Shown here piece by piece: positions 58,626 through 64,000 of a DNA stretch of 64,000 bases. The notes under the pieces were generated by a model, which saw only the letters and a list, made by a program, of their open reading frames with translations, ran no database searches and had not been told where the DNA came from. Every line of letters begins with the position of its first letter. The first letter of the stretch is position 1. This DNA comes from Klebsormidium nitens (lineage: Eukaryota; Streptophyta; Klebsormidiophyceae; Klebsormidiales; Klebsormidiaceae). The translations under genes were made by a program, and so were the position numbers. The stretch spans positions 62,001 through 126,000 of the forward strand of contig DF237045.1 in the NCBI GenBank assembly GCA_000708835.1, written 5' to 3'.

Positions 58626-58951
58626 CAATCTAGTCATGTAGCGCAGACATCAATGCTTTAGCTATTACCTCTTAAAAGGCATATTGTAGTTCTCATATTG
58701 TTTTGAAAGAGTTTTGGAAGGATAATACAAATACGCTTTATAAGTATGGTGGTAACCTCTTAGCATAAAATTCGAGCAGCCTATATTGATTCCAATCGGT
58801 CGCCGTTCTCCAATCTCTCTCTCTTGCGAGTTGTGGTATTGAGTTTCGAATCTGGTACGTAAGTTGGCATGTTCTGCTTTTAGCATATGATGGGCGCGGC
58901 CTCAATGATAGTGGCCCCAAATTGAGTGTAGATCAGGCTGGATTGAACGGC

Positions 58952-59024
58952 CCATGACGTCATGGTTCATGGAGTCATGCCGCCAATGAGTACGTTGGCC
59001 ACGCGCCACCAGGTGTGTATATAT
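58952..59024 (+). promoter_or_regulatory. Candidate promoter: CRE palindrome plus TATA
   Basis: A perfect 14-base palindrome, CCATGACGTCATGG (58952-58965), contains the full bZIP site TGACGTCA. It is followed by CCAAT (58983-58987) and TATATAT at 59018-59024. Order and spacing look like a core promoter on the plus strand. The next recognised plus-strand gene is the AHL gene, 1.7 kb away, so a long 5' UTR with an intron would be needed. Assignment is by motif only. Confidence 0.35.
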
Positions 59025-59429
59025 CGATCATTGCATCAATCCAGCTTATGATCGTAGACTTTCTCGATCATGGTAGACGTTGATGGACGTTCTGAGCGGA
59101 CAGCCGGACTGCATGCATGCCTCTGAGTGCAGATAATCATATACTGTATGCATGCATCATTGGCAACGGTTATCGTCTTCAGTGCGACTGATTTTAAGCT
59201 CTCAGTTCTTGTTGTCGGACTTGTCACTACCGTCCTCTTGATTTATATACAGAGCTTGGCTCAATATGATCTGAAGTCCGCGATCCGATCGTTTCGAATT
59301 GTTTAGGTGTAATTCCCGGTGTAATTAGTGCATGGGCAAGCTGTTGTCAGACTAGCTGGGTTTGGTTACTAATCAGCGTACGCAATTTGATCTGTCAAAG
59401 TACCTAGCTAGACGTTGGAACTCAAATTA

Positions 59430-59535
59430 CCTCGATTCCCAAGGATCGAAGCCATGCCATGGAAGCAGCTTAGTCCTGCCTTAGTATGGTCCAGACTCCA
59501 TGTGGCTACGACGTTTGAAAAGAGAACATCAATGC
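59430..59535 (+). repeat. Dispersed intergenic repeat, copy B
   Basis: Counterpart of 36190-36262, 23 kb away. Both copies end in AAAAGAGAAC followed by ATCAA within a few bases and lie in gene-free DNA. A dispersed mobile-element remnant is a reasonable guess, without further support. Confidence 0.5.
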
Positions 59536-60710
59536 CGCGGCCGCCGCCTGTCTCGGTAACCACGCGGCCGCCCGGCTGCGGCGCCTTGTATATTCAAATT
59601 CAAAAACTTGAAAGCCGATCGGACGGTTTCAATTGTATCGCGAATCAATTGAGTCATCAACGGTTTTGAAAAGCTTGCGCACTCCAGCGAGGAGAAATCA
59701 GACCAACGCAGAAATATCCATGCGGCTAGATTGTCACATGATTTTAGCCGAGCGTAACGATGGCTGCAGATTGATATTGAAAGAATCTGACAATAGGCGC
59801 CTGCGCACCGTTTAAAAGGCCATCGACTGCATCTCTGCCGTCGAAAATGCACAATTCCCGTTGACAATCCGATTCGATTGAGGGGAGCGTTACATGCTGG
59901 AATTTGTGTGGAAATGAAGTGCGCTGGCACGGCACGCCATTTTCTGACCAAATTTGTGGTCGATCTGCGCAACTTTGAAAGGAAGGGTCGCCTCGTTTCG
60001 TAAACTGGTTTCCAGGCTTCAGCTCTAGCCTAGGGAGGAAGCACTGGCAGAGGGCGGACAAGGAGAATGGTTCTTTTCGGGACCCTGAGTTGGAAGGTGC
60101 CTTTCCTGACGTGTGAAGCTTGACCAGAGCTCCACGTGCAGATGGCAAGATTGTAACCATCAGATGAATAGGTGCCAAGCATCGAACGGTGTGCATCTCC
60201 TCGTCGGCCCTCATGGTTCTGGGTCAGACTTCGGGTTTGGCTACTGCAACTTCATTTTGAACTCGGAGAGGATCCAGTGGGGCAAAGCATCTTGCAAAGT
60301 GTTATTGAAAACATAGCGTTTTTAAGCCGGATGGTTTGACACACGAGATCTACAGATCCCGGTAACTGTGACCCCAAATCACTAAAGGCACCTTCAAACA
60401 GCCCCCGGGCTCAGGGCCACCAAAAGAATCATTCTCCTTGTCCCCCCTGGCAGAGCTAGAGGGGTCAGAGGACGCTAGGTACAGCCAGCTCATAGCGTAG
60501 GTCCATAGCTCGTTGAGCCCTTGAAAGGTTGCTGTGCAAGGGGTTGTTTGCTGGTTCTCGAGTCGGGAGCGCAGAGAAAGTGGTGCATTGCTGCCGACAT
60601 TGTGGAAGGAGACTTGCCACATTCTGCGCTGCTTGACAACTTCGGTCGCTTGAGGACGCTATAGCTTGTTTGTGCTCAAGACTTACCGAAGGAGGCAGCA
60701 TTTTGCCCCA

Positions 60711-63700
60711 ATGCAGTCGGTGGGGGATCATGGGCACGGAATGGGCCATGCATCACAACCTCTTAGGCCCAATTTTACTCAGGCCATTGCGAGCGGTCTG
60801 ATGCCGGTGCCGCAGCCAGAACAAGAGGTGCAAAAGAAGAAGAGGGGGCGGCCACGAAAGGATGCTACAGTTGATGGCTCTGTGCCGCTGTCGCCGGAAG
60901 TGCAGGGGCAGAAGCGCGGGAGAGGAAGGCCTCCGGGGTCAGGAAAGAAGCAGAAGGAGGCAATGGCAGCAGCTGGGGAGGGGGGATTGGGTAAGTTTCT
61001 CTACAGCCTTGCAAAGTGGCTCTCAAAGTCAGTGGAAGTTCCCTCTATTCTTGAAGTTAAGTCTTGAAACATCAGTTTGGTCACTGGACCTTGAGAAGGG
61101 CGAACTGGATCATCTGCATTGGTCAGTTGGTGGGAAGCCCACTGCGAGTGCAGTACGTACCTGCTTCCATCCATGTATAAACTATGCTGGACATTGTCGT
61201 TTCAGAATAACAAGCAGCATGCAAGGTCAAGTAGAACGCTCTTGTGGCATTGGTGGCACGTCTAGCAGTGTTGTATTAGGAAACAAAGTGACGTAGACAG
61301 TGCCTCACCTTTGAATGACCATACATTGCTGCACCAGTTGACAAAGCCACTCCTTGCCTTTGTTGCTGGAAGCGTCAGTAAAATACTCTCCATGCCTATG
61401 TCTGTGTTCCTGAGTTCTATGCCACTGGAATATTGCCCTTCCTGCAAGGCCAAAGAACCTTGGAAGTGATGCAGTGGATGCTCTGTGGATCGCTTTCGAA
61501 GCCGATTGAGTACTGTAGTAGAGCAGCTTGAACAAGCATGGTGTTGAATGATTTTTTGAAGGAAGGAGGGATATGTTGTTATGAAGGCACACACCAGAGG
61601 CTGAGCTCCATTTACCTTACTGATCAGGATAATAATTGTGTCAGTTCGTCCATCACTTCATGTCTTCTTTTGTGGGAACCTGGTCAATGAAACAATGAAA
61701 GAACAGCGGGTCGCCGTTCCTTCTTGTTACGCTGGGGCAGCGAATCTGAGATGAGACTTGCAGTTGCATTTTTGATGGCTGATCTAGAGGTAGGTAGTCT
61801 CACGCCGTAGTGTGCAGTCCTCACAGAATCATAAGAAGCTTTCGTAGAAAGACAAGCGGAGGCATCGTGCGGAATGCTTCAAGCTTACGAAGGACGACAG
61901 CAGTTACTTTATCTTCGATGCAAGCAGCAAATTAATTTGGGTACCCAAACCGTCATTCTCGCGGTTGACCCTGTAGCAAGTGCCGAAGGTGAGAGCTTTA
62001 AAAAAGTGCACCTGCAAGTGATGGCAGAATACCAGCAGGTCAGCAAGAAAGACAGCGCAGCTTGAAAGAACCTCAAATGCGTGTCCTTTCATTCTCCAGC
62101 GCCCCCTATTGGAATCCAAGAGAAGAAGGGCAGAGGCAGGCCTCCTACTACTGGAGCCGGTGCCGCAGGTGCGCACTCATGTGAATCATGCCCTTTCAAT
62201 CAGTATTAGTCCGCTGCTAAACTGCTTCTTCACATCTGCTGTTCCGGAGCAGCCCTGGCGGTACTATGCATGCATCTTCGATGTTGTGAGGAGAATTGAG
62301 CTTGGAAGTGAAGAATTGCCTGAAACTGAGCGTCATCCGCTTCCTGTGTTGCAGGGAATGTGCCAGGGATCACGCCACAGGTCATTAGCGTGGTAGCCGG
62401 AGAGGTGAGTTTTACTCCTTTGTCATGTACCGGTCGTTGAGGCCAAAATTGCTTTCTTCTGTTGTTACTGTATATTAGTAATTCCACGGATGTTGGCAAT
62501 CCCTTTCCTTGTTCTATGTTGTGAGCTTTAGTGTTGTGCTTCTTCGCTTGAAAGCACTGGGCGCAAATGTTCAACCCCACTGTCCTTCTCATGGTTTTTT
62601 TGCTGCTCCAGGATGTAAACGCAAAGGTTTTGAGCTTCCCGATGCCAACCACGCGAGCGATGGTCATTTTGTCTGCTAGTGGGACCCTATCAGCTATGCA
62701 TATGAAGCAGTCCAATGCAGCGGGTGGCGTTCTGGCACTGGAGGTGAGTCCTGAAGGGCGCAGACGGCCTGCAATTTTGGAGATTGCTTGCAATTCATCA
62801 CTAGGACATCGCAATGAGGTTTGAGGTACTCTTGACCTGGGACTGGAAGTCAGCATTCTTATTTGCGGCATTGAGCCTGCATCTGTCAATTCTCCTCCCA
62901 CCCCTTGAGAAAGTCCCTCCAACAATCTATCAAGGTGACGTGCTCATCTTCCTTTCCAAATTTCCCAATCCTGCACCATGGCATCTCTTCCTCCACCATA
63001 GCCTCAGCAGGTCGTACTCATCAATCGAAGATAGTGTTGACAAATTCCTTCGGCTCCCTCACTCCAGATTCTCCTATGTGCAGGGAAGCTTCGACATCCT
63101 TTCCCTGTCAGGGAGCTTCCTCTCTACCGACGGAGGCCGGCAAAGATTGGGCAGCCTGAGCATCTGCGTGTCTGCACCGGACGGCCGCGTGATCGGTGGC
63201 GTAGTCGCGGGAACTCTGAAAGCGGTGACCCCGGTCCAGGTATGCAAAGCTTCTGATCAGGCGGTACGCGCATTCACAGCCAGGGTGTCTATCTTTTTTC
63301 GCGAGATTACAATCTGGTTAACCGAATGTGGACCATGAAAACCAGGGATCCCTGACTTAGGGAGCATGCCAGGCTACTTGATTGGTGTGCAAGCAGCGAT
63401 CTTTGTGCGCCAAGCTTTTCAACGTTTCTTGGTGATCTGGCGCTTTGCAAGCACCAACTTCTGCCCTCTCAAATCCTGGAGACTGCAATCTTTGAAAAGG
63501 CTGGCTTTGCTGACCTTTGAAAGGTGTCCTCCCCGCGTAAGGGCACTGTAGTCTTGTTAGGATCTGGTCGAATTTGGTACGCTGAGTTATAGACGGGTCA
63601 GCCACATGGGTTCCAATTGGGTTCCAAACGAAACACGTGAGCATGGAGTTCGAGTAGTCTGGTAATCTGTTAGTTGTCCCCACAATGGAAACCTGATGTC

Positions 63701-63888
63701 GTTTGTAGGTTCTGGTCGGCACCTTCCCCGCAACTGGAGCCAAAGTTAGGAAGCCTCGGGCTCCAAAGCAACCGAAGCCGGCAGCGGCGGGAGCTCCCAC
63801 CGGACTAATGGCCGCTGCAATGTCTCCAGTCCACGCTCAAATCCCCAACCATGGAACAGGCGGGACTGGTATCGAGCTCAACTCATGA
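60711..63888 (+). CDS. AHL: AT-hook nuclear-localized protein with PPC domain
   Basis: Minor-groove AT-rich DNA-binding regulator of the plant AHL family. Exons: 60711-60990, 62100-62168, 62355-62404, 62612-62743, 63084-63239, 63709-63888. Phases join to a stop, giving 288 residues. AT-hooks occur at about 43-50 (KKRGRPRK), 67-76 (KRGRGRPPG) and 102-110 (KKGRGRPP). The PPC/DUF296 domain follows from about residue 122 (ITPQVISVVAGEDV, AMVILSASGTLS, GSFDILSLSGSFL, DGRVIGGVVAGTL, VQVLVGTFPATG), ending in a Lys/Pro/Ala tail. PPC domains trimerise and recruit partners. Three AT-hooks spread over separate exons exceed the one or two usual in land-plant AHLs. The start is the first Met of the open frame after an in-frame alternative at 60666. 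Confidence 0.94.
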
Positions 63889-64000
63889 TTTGTTCATTTC
63901 TGTGGCAACTTACAGTTCTTTGACAAGCTTTAGCCTTGACAGATGCTCATTGAAGATATGCACAATAGGAACCAATGATAGTGTGACTACTGAGCTGGTT

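Larger units (their letters stand above)
58626..60710. other. Intergenic region between WRKY and AHL genes
   Basis: No protein domain recognised in either direction. Open frames of up to about 155 codons on the minus strand (59529-60214) overlap in different frames and look accidental. The region includes a palindromic bZIP-type site with a nearby TATA-like run (58952-59024), a GC-rich island at 59532-59585 and a segment near 59430-59535 related to 36190-36262. An untranslated first exon of the AHL gene could lie here. Confidence 0.5.

Noticed and set aside
59529-60214. Overlapping minus-strand frames of 147 and 156 codons
   Set aside because: Different frames over the same DNA, no domain, and no partner exons.

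Overview
The window reads as intron-rich nuclear DNA of a green plant-lineage organism. The gene set is a plant-type PARP1, a plastid-type histidinol-phosphate aminotransferase, a group I WRKY factor, an AT-hook/PPC (AHL) protein, a plant-like GET2 receptor subunit and DDI1. Together with the GC content and the large decayed introns, this fits a streptophyte alga such as Klebsormidium. That placement is inferred from protein features; no database was searched. A 20-N gap at 16361-16380 marks it as a draft scaffold.

Layout. 1-7255: no recognisable gene; it holds a MITE-like hairpin element and several diverged duplications. 7256-29598 (minus): PARP1, 17 coding exons recovered with consistent phase, over about 22 kb including two very large introns. 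30093-35212 (plus): HisC, 8 exons, head-to-head with PARP1 across about 0.5 kb. 37005-37907 (minus): GET2/CAML-like receptor subunit. 39164-44645 (minus): DDI1, 11 exons. 45383-52633 (plus): a 720-residue type I membrane protein with a lamin-tail-like domain, an endonuclease/exonuclease/phosphatase (EEP) domain, a transmembrane helix and an acidic tail; most EEP catalytic residues are replaced. 53945-58625 (plus): WRKY group I, 5 exons. 60711-63888 (plus): AHL protein, 6 exons.

Exon borders were set by joining conserved protein segments across GT-AG sites with matching phase. One DDI1 intron needs a GC-AG site. All seven genes look like ordinary host genes with no shared pathway. PARP1 and DDI1 both act in genome and protein-damage responses, and the WRKY and AHL proteins are DNA-binding regulators.

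The most unusual signal is structural. Introns of PARP1, DDI1 and the EEP gene carry ladders of decayed copies of the edge of the neighbouring exon. Each copy keeps the splice junction and a bit of coding sequence, and copies repeat about every 90-230 bases, often 140-165. Up to six ghost copies sit beside one functional exon. This looks like recurrent tandem duplication anchored at exon-intron junctions. It may be how introns grow in this genome and could supply cryptic splice sites. The largest PARP1 intron also shows a kilobase-scale version of the same process.
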